A DNA stretch of 64,000 nt, taken from the NCBI RefSeq assembly GCF_030247185.1, contig NC_080571.1:212718880-212782879 (forward strand), given 5' to 3'. The DNA is from Malaya genurostris. Its lineage: Eukaryota > Arthropoda > Insecta > Diptera > Culicidae. The position numbers were made by a program, and so were the translations under genes. Within the stretch, counting starts at the first letter, position 1. Each line of letters begins with the position of its first letter. The notes below the pieces were generated by a model. The model saw only the letters and a list, made by a program, of their open reading frames with translations, was not told the origin of the DNA and made no database searches. Below, piece by piece: positions 37,066 through 49,065 of this stretch.

Positions 37066-37170
37066 GCAGTTAGCTCGCACGCGCGCCTCGACGCTTCGCG
37101 TTACGCAACCTTAGGTTGCTGTCAGACTGAAAGCGTAACGCGAAGCGTTGAGGAGCGCGTGCGAGCTAGT
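37066..37170. repeat. GC-rich 41-bp hairpin
   Basis: The left arm is gcagttagctcgcacgcgcg then 'cctcgacgcttcgcgttacgc'. The right arm begins gcgtaacgcgaagcgttgag and ends 'gcgagctagttgc'. The arms pair over about 41 bp with four or five mismatches around a ~25-bp spacer. The CG-rich stem stands out against AT-rich DNA. Confidence 0.8.
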
Positions 37171-37261
37171 TGCATTTGATCAAAGTAAACCTATCAGAGT
37201 GAATGCGATGCGAAAACAGTACATCGCATTGAATCGCTTCGCTTCGATCCGCGATCTGATT

Positions 37262-37640
37262 TAAAACCATGATTGATGTAAAATTACATTAAAATTCATT
37301 TAGTTTTTCATTGAACAAGACTGTATGTTTACAAACCGCTTCGTTTTGTAATGTACATTTCCATTCAATTGCCTGCTCCAAATATGTGCATGAAAATAAA
37401 TGTAAAATCACAAAATATTTTTATCTGTGTACGGAAGACCCCTCGACAACGCTTACATAGCAAATATTATAATTTGATCTTCACAAATAAAAATATTTTG
37501 TGAATTTACATTCATTTTCATGCACATATTTAGAGCAGGCAATTGAATGAACAGTTACATTACAAAACTAAGCGGTTTGTAAATATACAGATGAACTAAA
37601 TGAATCTTAATGTGATTTTACATCAATCATGGTTTTAAAT
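37262..37640. repeat. fold-back element with ~175-bp terminal inverted repeats
   Basis: The left arm, about 37260-37437, begins ctgatttaaaaccatgattg. The complement of the right arm, about 37480-37642, begins the same way. Both contain acatttccattcaattgcct-type and 'tgcatgaaaataaatgtaaa'-type segments. The centre is ~40 bp. It has no open frame and is a MITE or fold-back transposon. A one-arm relative lies at 33928-34115. Confidence 0.8.
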
Positions 37641-37642
37641 CA

Positions 37643-38586
37643 GATTTTCAGATGCATAAGTATAGAACAGAAACATTCTTTCCGGATCAAGTGTCGATCA
37701 AAGAGAATAGCTTGTACCAGCTATTTATTGAGTGCCCGTTTAGCTTGGCAGATGGTTAAGTGTAATTTGTTCGAATTTGAAATTGAATTGGGCTCAGCTC
37801 AAGGTTATATTTCTCAGTAAAGAAATTCGTGTGAATCGATTAGAAATACTGAACAAGATTTTTCTTTTTTTTTTTATTTTCTCCTATGGAAATAGGTTTT
37901 TTAGATACCCTTCATAAAAAAGTATCAATTGAATCTCCGATATTCACCGTAGATTTCGATCTTTCTGTGGTTGTCGTCTCGTATTTGTCTTTTGATGATA
38001 TTCGACGAAGCAGTTTACTATTATTTACCACAAAATATAATTTATGTCACTCATATTTTGTTGAAGGAACATCCAAAATTTCAGAAAAACGAAAGAACGA
38101 TTCAACAGAGCTAGTTTTTTTTGGTAGAACTGTAAAGTTCAGAACGGTTTTTTAAAACGGTTATAATCGCTTTCAATGCATTCACTTCCAAACGTGCCAA
38201 AGGCTTAAAATTTTGTATTTATTTTGTCGTGAATTCGACTTAATTTACTATTGGCGTCTGTTCAAAATTTACCCTCTGAGAGAGTGGTAAGTTTTTGATC
38301 ATGAATATCTCTTGTTGGATCTAACGTATTAACATAATTATTGCTACATGCTATCGGATATATAATCATCAATTCAAAACCTTTTCAGTTTTATGACACA
38401 ATCATAAATAATTCAAAATTGAAGTGTTTTCGGAAATGACGCCGACGGCTTTTATGCTGTAAGCGACATTGCGTTTCTGCGTTAGATTTTCAATCCTAAT
38501 TTTGAAAGCTATGGCATAGCTCAGTGTAGAAGGATTTATGTGATCTAACTAGCAATTTATTTCTAATTTTTTAACTTGAACACGTA
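37643..38586. other. no gene recognised
   Basis: Open frames at 37629-37820 and 37886-38155 have no recognisable motif or splice context. Confidence 0.3.
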
Positions 38587-39077
38587 CCTTATGATCAAAA
38601 AAGAACCAGAATCTTCATTTAAAAATTCCCGCGCTTGTTCAATCGGTAAACTTTTATTCTCTCAACGTTTGCAACACTTTTATACACATACACAGTTTTT
38701 GTTTGGCGTCTATACAAAGAAGTTGAAAAATTTTCGTGTGGCGATTTTTATAATGGATGAAAATTTAGAACAGTGCATCATAACTGGTGATGAGGTGTGG
38801 ATCTATGAATATGACGTCGAAACCGCACAACAATCGACCGAATGGCGCTTCGAAGGCGAGCCGTTGTTCTAAATTTTCATCCATTATAAAAATCGCCACA
38901 CGAAAATTTTTCAACTTCTTTGTATAGACGCCAAACAAAAACTAATCGTACGATATGCATCAAAATTTGACAGAATGTGTATAAAAGTGTTGCCAACGTT
39001 GAGTGAATAAAAGTTCACCGATTGGACAAGCGCGGGAATTTTGAAATGAAAATTCCGGTTCTTTTTTGATCATAAGG
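38587..39077. mobile_element. mariner-derived fold-back element
   Basis: The 491-bp structure has inverted arms of about 190-204 bp: 38587-38776, starting ccttatgatcaaaaaagaac, and 38874-39077, ending gttcttttttgatcataagg. The left arm lacks about 30 bp (the cgtacgatatgcatcaaaat region) present in the right arm. The ~95-bp centre encodes CIITGDEVWIYEYDVETAQQ then STEWR, which is the mariner segment around the first catalytic Asp (TGDE). A transposon has therefore been reduced to two long arms and a scrap of transposase. Confidence 0.85.
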
Positions 39078-39800
39078 TTTTGCTTGCAATAAAATTGAAG
39101 AGCTTCAATAGTACACCATTGAAAAAACTTGTCTGATTTGACCCATGTCATGCCAAACAGAACAAACAAACGTTTTGTGGAAGAGAACAAAATATCTGCG
39201 GCTGCATCGTTATAAAAGATGAACATTCAACTTTTTCCCATTATTTTCTGTGCAACCGTTGTCGAAAATAAACATACAGGAGAGCAATACCGAAAACTTT
39301 ACTCTTTTGGAATGAAGCCAGCAGCATAATTGTACCGAAGAACTGTCGCAACAGGACACACAGCAAAATCAAATTAAAGGCCTGCTAACCCTATTGGTAT
39401 AAAGGAACTTTGGGAGAACACTTTTTAACAGCGACTTGCATTTCCAGTGTGTGCAGCAGTCGGCAGAGTCAGGAGCTTAAGTCAGAATTCATAGTGAGTT
39501 ACAAATGCACCTACTGATTCGGCATGCAATCGATTGTTTCATCTTATGTAGAATCCAATTGGAAATCACCATGAATTTCGAATCAAATTTCGGACCAGTT
39601 TACCGAGTGTACACGTCAAGAGCCATCTCAGTTCTGCCTAGATGCAGATTCCATAGATCATGGTGATTCACGGCATTTTTCAATCCCACAGATTATCATA
39701 AAAAATATTTGAATTTTCTCACCAATTCGGATTCTTCAAAATGGAAGCCGTCACTAACACATTCAATTACGACGGGTAACACTCACACGCGAAGCGAAAA
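39078..39800. other. no gene recognised
   Basis: No supported feature. Confidence 0.3.
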
Positions 39801-39869
39801 TTAAAGTATTGATGTGGAACACATTTCTTGTACTGATATGGGTGTCGTTTCAAATCTACGATAAAATCT

Positions 39870-40573
39870 TTGAACCTGTCTTAATAAGGAGCAGGGACAG
39901 GGATGCGCATCGAATGCTCTCAGAAACTTACGGCGATGCTGCTCTAAGTAAAAGAACGTGTCGGGAGTGGTTTCAACGTTTTAAAAATGGTGATTTCGAT
40001 GTCGAAAACAAACATGGTGGTGGAAGAGAAAAAACCTTCAAAGATGAACAACTAGGAGCATTGCTTGATGAAGATTCGTGCCAAACATAAGAAGAGCTTG
40101 CCGAATCGTTGGGAGTGGGTCAGCAAGCCATTTCAAAACATCTCAAGGCCCTGGACATGATTCAGAAAGAAGGAAACTGGATGCCATACGAGTTGAAACC
40201 GAGGGACATCAAGGCCTCACGTCGCAAAAGTGGTCAAAAAGTACCTGGAAACGCTGAAATGGGAAGTCTTGCCCCACTCGCCGTATTCCCCAGATGTCGC
40301 CCCTTCTGACTTCCACCTATTCCGTTCGATGGCACACGGTCTGGCAGATCAACATTTTCAATCCTTCGAAGAATTGGAAAAATGGATTGCTTCATGGATA
40401 GCGTCAAAAGAGGACTCCTTTTTTCGAGCCGGGATCCGAAAATGTCCGGAAAGATGGGAGAAAGTTGTCACCAGCGTCGGTCAATACTTTAAATAATACA
40501 TCTGTAAGCACTTTTCCGCAATAAAGCTTTTAATTTTAAAAAAAAAACAGCGGAAACAAAGTTGTACACCTGA
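39870..40573 (+). pseudogene. mariner transposase remnant with internal deletion
   Basis: The plus strand has an N-terminal part (AHRMLSETYGDAALSKRTCR, EWFQRFKNGDFDVENKHGGG), a TAA at about 40088, the second DNA-binding part (ELAESLGVGQQAISKHLKAL) and WMPYELKPRD. The coding sequence then jumps, in a shifted frame, to KKYLETLKWEVLPHSPYSPD and VAPSDFHLFRSMAHGLADQH (third catalytic Asp), ending KWEKVVTSVGQYFK-like at 40493. The segment with the first two catalytic Asp residues is deleted. The 3' end shows the mariner-type ccgcaataaagcttttaatt and a terminus gcggaaacaaagttgtacac then 'ctga' before TA at 40574. No left terminus was found. Confidence 0.85.
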
Positions 40574-40575
40574 TA

Positions 40576-41650
40576 AAATCAGTATAATTCGCAAATTAAG
40601 ACTGACGAAACTTGGTGCCCTCTGAAACAATATCTTCATTGACGTATTAGACGAAAATTGGAAGCTATCCTGCACAGAAAAAATTATGAATTTTACAGGT
40701 GACATAATTTTACAATTCATAACTACTTAACTTCTCAAATGGCGCAATGTTTCGTTTATACAGAATTTTACAGGCTCCGAGTGTAATTTGCACTCGGCTA
40801 CCAAGTACCACTGTTTGGATTTATATGTATCAATTTTTTTATATCATTTGTTTTACCCCGGCTTTAACCATTACGTATCAATTATTCATTAAGCTGATAT
40901 TTGCTTCTGTGGCTTAGTCGATTAACTGGCGTGCATTGCGATCTAATGTTTCTCCGATTAAGTCGCGCTGTTCATGTCGATCTTTTGATTTTTATTCCAT
41001 TCGATTTCAAGGCATGTAATTTTCAAATCACACAATTTTACATGTTATTGAATATTAATTTGTGTGAATTATGACGCTCCATTTATGTGCTTACAAGATG
41101 TAAATTTGTCGAACTGTTCTTCCAATTTTAATGTAGGTATGAGTTTGTGATGGATGCTAACATCCACCAGGCGATTATCTTAATCATATTGAACTATTAA
41201 AATAGTTACAGGGTTGTGTACTAGAAACGACCGGTTGCGATGACAATAAAAATGCAATACAATTCTAGGTTCTAGATACGAGGAACAATATTCTTTACAG
41301 AATATTTCCACTGCTTTGTAGAACAACTCTAGTTTAAATGTTTATTATATTGGTTAGCGCTCGCGTTATTGTACAGAACTTAAGTTCTTAATATTTCCCT
41401 TAGATATTGAATTTATTTATATTATATATGTTTTATATATCCCATTTTTGACCTGTTGATATCATGCTTTAAAAGGGCACAGCTCGAGTTTCAGCGAACC
41501 ATTGGTATTCGTATTCACGTCAATCCGGTCATGTCTTACATGACTTACTCGCTTTTTTCGATGTGAAGAATACAATACATTTTAGAAGGAAAAAACAGTT
41601 CACAGCATTTGAGTTGCAAGTACAGTATGGATACGAGGGTTAAGCAAAAC
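40576..41650. other. no gene recognised
   Basis: AT-rich with no supported feature. Confidence 0.3.
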
Positions 41651-41811
41651 CTATACTGTCTGTGGCACACTTTCGCCAAGTGAAATACATTCCATCCGCT
41701 TCACCATCATGAATGACATATTGCAGGCTTTGCTTCGATGTTTACGTGAACCGAGCAGATACCAATCTTTTACTTTATCTTCGAAATCGATCCTATTTTT
41801 CCTATTGAGTG
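41651..41811 (-). CDS. candidate 3' terminal coding exon
   Basis: On the minus strand, after tttttatcactcaatag (acceptor AG at 41813-41812), a frame reads KNRIDFEDKVKDWYLLGSRK, 'HRSKACNMSFMMVKRMECIS' and LGESVPQTV, then a stop at 41651. The peptide has a balanced, globular composition unlike the low-complexity frames around it. No upstream exon or family was identified. It could also be a fragment of an old transposon. Confidence 0.25.
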
Positions 41812-41839
41812 ATAAAAAACACAAAAATGTTGAGGACAC

Positions 41840-44105
41840 ATTTGACTACGGCAAAGGTCAAACCAATAAACTTAAATCTTAGAGAAAGAACGTGCAAAGC
41901 ATAAATAAAAAACAGTGAGACTTTACGTGAGACGGCCTTGTGACATATATTAAGAGGAGGTCAGACTCCATTCCTTGTACATAGCTCTAGGCGCAAATTA
42001 GTTCCACAGCACAAGTCCGACGAGTCTACTTTTCAATTCAATTTCGAGAAACGTTGTGATGTTGTTCAAATGCCATAATAAAATAAACTAAATAATAGAT
42101 GTATTAAAAAAAATGTCCTCTCAACAAGCGAATCTTGCTGCACCTTAATCGATGTACGATAACTTTTGGTACGAGTGTGCCAAACGACCAAGATTAATTG
42201 GATTTAAAAAGAACCGCCCACAAGCTACGAAGGAAAGCCACGAATTCGAAAACTGTGTCGCTCTCGGCAGCTAGAGAGGCATGAAATCAACATGGAAGCC
42301 TGATGGAAGGCTGGCATACACCCGGTAACATCGCGATGTGTACCTACAAGTTTCGCCACAATTCGCAACGACATGCCCCTTTTCGGTATTGTCAGGATGA
42401 TTGTATATTGACTGCACTGCTGTGTGGCATTTGGTGATTCAAAAACTAGGACCACGGTCTTTCGAGGTGGTAACAAAAAAAAACAAACGAATAACACATG
42501 ATAATCGATGAGAATGTAATGAAATGATACTCACAGGTAAGTAATTTATTCATTTGAAATGCGATTTGAAATTTGGTACGTAAAAGACGCAGGTATGCCT
42601 ATTCTGTTCCTATTCATTTATTTATGTTTTATGAAAGGTAAACACTTCGATCAGCAGACACTGAAGATGCTGGGTTCTTGGATTCCCTTCCCATACCTCG
42701 AACAGTTGTACCCCCAGTGGGCAAAACATCTTGATTACGCATGACATGAGAACAAAGTCGGTTTTCTCAGACGAAGCATCGCGGTCGCTTTTGTAGGGTT
42801 TCGGTCTTGGTTCAACGAACCACGAGCACCAGGTCCACCAGCTTCATCTGCCTCGGGAAGAATTCTTGTGTTTCTTTCTGCTTACCGGCGTACAGTGGAC
42901 TGGACGGGGCTCAGAAAACATGTTTATCTCTTCCAGCACACCCTCAATCGGTTAGGCTCTCAAGAGCTTTCGCAGGAAAGCAAAACTATTGAATCATTAA
43001 GAAGCTTTCGCTGGTTAGCACCAATTAGAATTACGGAACGGTTCTTCGTTGCTCACTCGCAGAACAATTAACTCGCACGGTAACTGTTCTGTTTGGCAAG
43101 TTAACGCCGTACTGACCAGAATCATTCATCGTAAACAATGGAAGGTATTTTTCGTAGAATGAAGTTTCTCTGTATTCCGTATAAGATATCTGCCTGTTGC
43201 TGGGAAACCGCAGAAATTGATAGGTTGGAAAACTTTCATTCTTCATGTCGGTTTGTTTTACCATTTCAATGGTTCGTTTGAGCCGTTCCAGTATCATCAT
43301 ATTGAAAATCATCATGTTTATGATGGGTGATTTCCAGTTACTTGCACTGTCTTTTGGTTCTCTTTTATTTTCTTTATGCTTGAAAGATTTGTAAATCATT
43401 ATGAAATTTTCAATGTTGCATTAGAACGCAGAAAGGTCATTTCTCTGTACTTTCTCTTTCGGTTATATTATTGCTAATCTATCGCTGAACTTTACTATAA
43501 ATTTTCATCGATCGAAAGTTTGGTGAAGCCATAAGAGAAAGTATAAAAAAAAAATTTTTTATAAGATTGCATAAAATTAATGAAGAATGTTTCCGAGCAA
43601 AATCACTAAAGATTAAAATAAATGTCACGAAGTCAGCTTCTCTTCGCGTCATTGGGAAAGAAATGTGTTGTCGTAGACTTACTAAATATTATTCTTACTT
43701 AAATATTATCCATATTTCATCGGATATGAAATGTGTGTAGTCTGAACGCTCTCGACGAAAGAAGCCTATAATGAGTTGAAACACAAATGTCTCACTATAG
43801 TCGTATTGAACTGAGTTCTTTTGTTTCTTCTCATCCTTGCCCACAAGAAAAAAACCGAAGGGAAGAATTGCTAGACAAAACAGTAAAAAATACTGAATTT
43901 AGGAAAAAATATGGATGGAGGACTCGAACATGCAACCTCTTTTGATATAAAATTTCAGAAGCCATTATGATATAAGAAAATGTAATTGTGAATTTGTTTG
44001 AATATATGGTGCATTACGTTTCGGAATTTAAACAAAGAATAGTTGTCTTAACACATCACTCAATAGGTCGTGTGACAAACTAAGAAAAACACATTTTATT
44101 TTTTT
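41840..44105. other. no gene supported; GC-moderate patches at 42180-42480 and 42640-43070
   Basis: Two patches have higher GC and longer open frames (minus 42225-42497; plus 42559-43071), but I see no recognisable domain. They may be decayed transposon or gene fragments. Confidence 0.3.
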
Positions 44106-44110
44106 TAGAC

Positions 44111-44430
44111 TTAACATTCAGCAATTGTATCTTCATTTGAGTTTAATTTCTTTCCAACAAATAGTTTTTTGAGATCAGCTAGTAGCCAATAGTCACTGGG
44201 GGCCAGATCTGGACTATACGGTGGACGAGGAAGCAATTCGAAGTGTGATTCGTTCAATTTAACCATCATTGTCAATCGGTGCATTGTCTCGATGGAAAAG
44301 TGGTTTATTCTTCGACATATCGTTTTTTTTATTATTGTTGCATTCAAACGATCTAACAACGCTATGTAGTATTCGATATTGATTGTTTCTCCTTTCTCAA
44401 GATAGGCGATGAAGATTATCACCCTCATTC
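44111..44430 (-). pseudogene. mariner transposase remnant, C-terminal part
   Basis: On the minus strand IIFIAYLEKGETINIEYYIA and LLDRLNATI are followed by a degraded HQDNAPCH region (INHFSIETMHRLTMMVKLNE). Then comes FELLPRPPYSPDLAPSDYWL with the third catalytic Asp, ending at NSNEDTIAEC. The N-terminal half and both termini are missing. It is related to the copies at 1652-1951 and 8688-9632. Confidence 0.85.
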
Positions 44431-45060
44431 TCGTTTACGTCTGTATCGACCATACGACGAACGGATACTTTCGAACGAATAAACCATTCTTGTTTTATTT
44501 CAAATGAATTCGAACACGACTCGTTTGCCACAAATATTTGAGTATTAATAAACTTCTTCAAATTAATGCTAAGGCAAAAACTTCAACTCTTGTGATTAAC
44601 CATATGCAAAATGCTAAAATGTATGCCAGTTTAGTTGCGAACGATACGTGTATTCGAACATCATTCGTACGAACTAAAACTCCCATTCTCGTTTACAGAC
44701 GAATAGACGAAATGCCGTGGTTTGGATTCGTCACTTTAATGTTGCGAATCAACCGTTCGAATACATTGAAAACAGTTCAACCGATTTCCAACAAATTTCT
44801 TTTCGAATATAAAGGTAATTTGCAATCAAATGGTAAATTAGTTTTTTGAATAAAACATTTAGAAAGCATAAAAGCCATAGTAAAATGCTCGTTTTGTTCT
44901 GGCGAGCCTTCGAATATATGGGCTGTTCCAAGTTTTTATGCATCAAATTTTACCATATCTACATTATGGACAATTCGCCATGCTTTATTTTATATTAAAT
45001 GGATTATTTCATTAATGCAATAAATTTGTAACATTAAATGCATGATTTCACCAATGTAGT
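44431..45060. other. no gene recognised
   Basis: The phrase tctcgtttac recurs at 44431 and 44688. No other structure was seen. Confidence 0.3.
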
Positions 45061-45076
45061 AAATACGTTCGAAAAC

Positions 45077-46577
45077 ATGAAAAAAATTTTTATTTCTTTA
45101 TGGGCTACTCTGGCCGCGGGTGGGGGCTACAAGACTCCACACTTTCCATACCGGATGAACTAGGCAACGAAGGAGGAAACTCTCGTAACCCAAGTGACAG
45201 AATCTTTTACGGTTGCAACGAAAGATAGGAGTATCTTCTATTGCGAGTTCACCAAAAAATGTGTTACCTGGGCAGGAAATTTGCTTCACCTGGTAACCAG
45301 TCAATCATTGGCTCGTGCATCTGTATCGTATCGGTATTTTGTCATCCTACCAACTGCTTTTGATTTTTCAATGTCTTTGTTGATGAAAGATCGAAGAATT
45401 TTGTATTGTATCCGCTTCGGTCTTGTCCCTGCTTTCCTATATAGTCTCTTATGTCCATTCGATTATTATTTTTATTATCTAGGAATGATATCGATATGAT
45501 TGGTATACTAACACTAACTTTTCTATTCTTCTCTGATTGTTTCTATCTTTCTCGAGTTTTTTGTATGGTTTTGCCTCCCCATAGTGAGATATGAGTGTAG
45601 CATTAGTAAGGAACTGAGTGAAAGTAACGAATGTCATAGAAAGTATAACGCAATCTGAGAGAATGCTACATTTAACATGCAATCAAACTACTAGGTGACT
45701 TTGGACGATGTTGTTCACGTTGTTTGCGGTTCCCAGAGGTGAAAAAGAGGACATGATTCAATTCCCCTTTCTGAGCCAAAGAACAGGGTAAACATAAATA
45801 TTGAGTTTATACACATTGCAATCTATGCACACATACATACCACCAATCGTGTGAGATTTGATTAGTATATTTCATTTCTTACACATATCAGTGGGCCGTA
45901 TCGGTTCTGTTCGTTGCAATGTGCTGAGGACTATGAGAAGCTTTCTAGTCATTTGAGAAATATTTTATTATTCGAAATACTAGGTGTAATTGCATGAAAT
46001 GATTCACGTAATAATCCAGAAACAAAATCTCACATATTCAGTTAGAAGGTGACATCTGTGTCAAAGTTGGAGAAATTCAAACCTTGCTCGATCTGAGAGT
46101 GTATTCAAATCTGTCCGAATCAGTTTCGTCCGTCATAGCAATGTCATAACATCAGTGCCGGCACCGAACCGGATCGGCTAGGTTTGAAAGTTCCGGTTCA
46201 TAAGATGTCATTTTACTCTTATTCCTGATAATAATAGTGCTCCTTTTCGAATTAAATTCACCAGCTCAGGACGAACGTGATATATTATTATTCATTCCAA
46301 CTGCATCAAGTAAATCCAAATTGGTGACCAATTCCAGGCAGAAGAATGCATGAAACCACCTAATGACCTATTGTCTATTTCAAGCATTATTAGTCATATC
46401 CACTCCGAGATCGATATAGAAAACAAAACAATTCTCAATTTTTACATTTATAAGCAAACGATAGTTGTCGGTATGGTCTGGATGTGTCCAACTTTTTTAC
46501 CTTGTAAGAAGTAAAAATTGACTGCCACCCCCATTCATCAAGCGGGGGTACGCACCCTGTAGCTTATCAACCAAAGA
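45077..46577 (+). pseudogene. orphan secreted Cys-rich gene, copy A (degenerate)
   Basis: This is an inverted homologue of 62168-63466. The ATG at 45077 opens MKKIFISLWATLAAGGGYKT, a signal-peptide-like start matching copy B's LWATLAECGDYKA. The sequence then jumps over ~75 codons present in copy B to a segment with stops and frameshifts that aligns with the B coding region: ggatgaactaggc, 'aacgaaggaggaaac', 'atcttctattgcgagttcac' (FYCEFTKKC) and 'cagtcaatcattggctcgtg'. After gtcatcctac (about 45351) copy A has a further ~780 bp absent from B. Homology resumes at about 46156 (accgaaccggatcgg) and continues through non-coding sequence to 46577. It is not functional as a secreted protein in this form. 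The family is unknown. Confidence 0.65.
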
Positions 46578-47252
46578 CTAGGAAAACTTATTAGAACTTA
46601 AGTCTGTACCAAAAATAGATGGTTTAAAGTTGGATTGGAGTTGTTCTTATGCATGTACGAAGTTTGAAAGTGTGATTGATTCGAACGTAAACGGTAATAC
46701 GAATTTGACATTCTTTCTAACGTTAACAAGAATGAGGGTGTATACCATGTGCATCCCAAAAGCTGAATTACATCACTTTTCCAACTGACAGTTGTGCCTT
46801 TGGACAATTCGGATATAGCTCACTGGCTGCAATCCACTTTAATTATGAACGTTTTGATTTCGGAGTGCAGATATGGATCCTTGTTTTATCCATTGTCACC
46901 TCTCGACGCAAAAAAATCATATTTATTGCTTGTAAACTTGGCCAAACATTACACGGTGTTGTTTTTGATCGACTGTGAGTAATCCTGACCCAATTAAAAT
47001 ATTTCTAAGTTCGCTTTCGTGGGTCGATATTGTCATGAATGGCTTACAATTTAGAAGACAGAAACAAAGTACGATATAACTCTGTGTACAATTAGATGAT
47101 TTCGAGATGAGTGAGTTTAACGAACATTCCGCATTTCGAGATGAGTAAATGTGACGGCACTGATGCTTCCGTAATCATGGTCAACAACTAATTCATCACA
47201 CGTTCTCAGAGTTTTATTAGACCGTAAACAAAAATTTAAAAAAAAAACTTTC
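46578..47252. other. no gene recognised
   Basis: No supported feature. Confidence 0.3.
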
Positions 47253-47501
47253 CTAATCCACCTATTGACAAAAGTCAAAGTCTTGGCATTACATTCCTTT
47301 TGTGGAATTTGGCCTATCTGTTTCAACAGACTTCGCAGTCGATTCTTAGTGTACAGAATCATTGCATGGCTAGTACTATGGATCCTACTGACACTAAGAA
47401 TCCTTCCAGGTCGGGGCTCGAACATACGACAACTGGCTTGTAAGACCAGCGTCCTATGCATTGCACCGCCAACCCGGGAGTCTAATCCACCTATCGACAA
47501 A
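47253..47501 (-). mobile_element. tRNA-derived SINE with 20-bp target duplication
   Basis: The SINE body is at 47273-47481 on the minus strand. It has an A-box-like gttggcggtgcaatgc near the 5' end, a B-box-like tatgttcgagccccgac, and a body ending gaatgtaatgccaagactt. It is flanked by ctaatccacctattgacaaa (47253-47272) and ctaatccacctatcgacaaa (47482-47501), a 20-bp direct repeat with one mismatch. The target itself resembles the end of the TAATCCACCTAG elements (compare 29203). Confidence 0.82.
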
Positions 47502-48860
47502 TCGCAGTCTTTTGCAATACGCTGATTTTTTTTAAAGATACCCGAATCGATTTCAAAAATCTTTGACGGGTTTGGAAGCTAATAGGGATTTTGAAAAGCT
47601 CGCAATGCTCAAGGTGAACAATTTTGTTCCGAATATATAATCGTAGAAACTTTTTAATGAGACTTATTCTCTAATCTCTAATCTAGCAATTCTACATCCT
47701 TTCTAGAAAGAACAAACGATCTTATTTAACAGATTCTCCTAAAAAAGAACGACTGAAAACAAGGAAGGAGTCGTATGTTCATATAACTCATACAAAAAAT
47801 TTTTCAAACTGATAAAATCCGTGATCATATCTGAAATCGAGCCCAATGTATTAACCAGTATCAGATTGTGATTCTTCAGACCCTTCCCGCCGGACCAGTT
47901 CATCGCTACAAATGTCAGCAACGATGGGCTAACGAGTCTGTGATTAACAAAGTCAAACTGAATTCTATCTAAAACAGTTGATCCCAATTAGTATCTAAAA
48001 TCAAATCTGACATGACATCTACTACAACTGCCCATTAAACTTAATGACCAGGTCACGAGTCAAACTTACACGTATGATCGAAGTTTTGTCGAATTGTTTG
48101 GCGGTGCGACAATTTGCCCCGACTATTGATAACATGCACACTGCTCTACTTATTTGAAAATTTTTAAAATTTCAACCTTATAAAAAGGATTATTGCCCAG
48201 TGAACATAGATTACATGAAATTGTGTTGTACATTCAAACCAGATCACCATTTATTGTAATAAATAAAATAGTGCAATATAAAGAATGAAAACCATTTATC
48301 ATGCAAACAAACTACTAGGTTTTGTGACAAAATGATGCACATATCGCATTTTCTACATCGATCAAAGCGTAGTATCCGTCATGGGAAACGACTGTCAAAT
48401 TTTGCAAAGTCTGAATTCAAAACATATTGGTTGACATATTTTGGTTATCAATGCATTTATCTCTTTTTGACATGCATGCTCTGGGACATCAAACATTCTT
48501 ATATAAATATGGTGCATGTAACGACTATTCCGAGTTGAAAAGTGATATCGGCAGTACAAACTATTACCAAACTGACACTGTTGTTACGCTGACCAAACTG
48601 ACACTGCATGTTACGCTCTCTTTTTAATCGACGTACTCCATGTCAAGCAAGGGTCAAACCATTTATCTCGCATTAAAATGTATAAATTAAAAAATATCTA
48701 CCCTCCCTAACTGAATTCTAAGTACTGCACCCAACTTGAACCGATTAATTGGTTTCCTTCCAAGTGCCTGCGGATCCAAGCTGTCAGTAGGCCTATCAAG
48801 GTGCAATTTCAAACGGTTTTCTAACAATTCCTTTCACAAACTCCGCCGCCGGGGAGAAGC
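47502..48860. other. no gene recognised
   Basis: Starts with a degenerate monomer of the ~155-bp family (cccgaatcgatttcaaaaat, about 47540). No gene is supported; the frame at minus 47739-47987 has no context. Confidence 0.35.
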
Positions 48861-48969
48861 GTGGAAAATTTATTAGCACGATTTACTCGAAGTAGTGGTT
48901 ATTCGGCAGCAATTGAAAGCGTCCGAGTAGCAAGTTTCCTTCTGGTGCTCTTTACATACATTGAAGTCA

Positions 48970-49065
48970 ACCAACCATATCATCATCGTCATCTTTATCT
49001 TCATCATCATCACGAGCACCATTATCGACATCACTGGCAGTGCTATTATCATACCGGTATTGATT
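48970..49065 (+). repeat. imperfect (CAT)n trinucleotide tract
   Basis: An interrupted run of cat/atc triplets (catcatcgtcatctttatct, 'catcatcatcacgagcacca'). The overlapping frame gives His-rich low-complexity peptide and is not called as a gene. Confidence 0.7.

Noticed and set aside
43900..43960. tRNA-like ggactcgaacatgcaacc
   Set aside because: Only a B-box-like match without an A box or SINE body.
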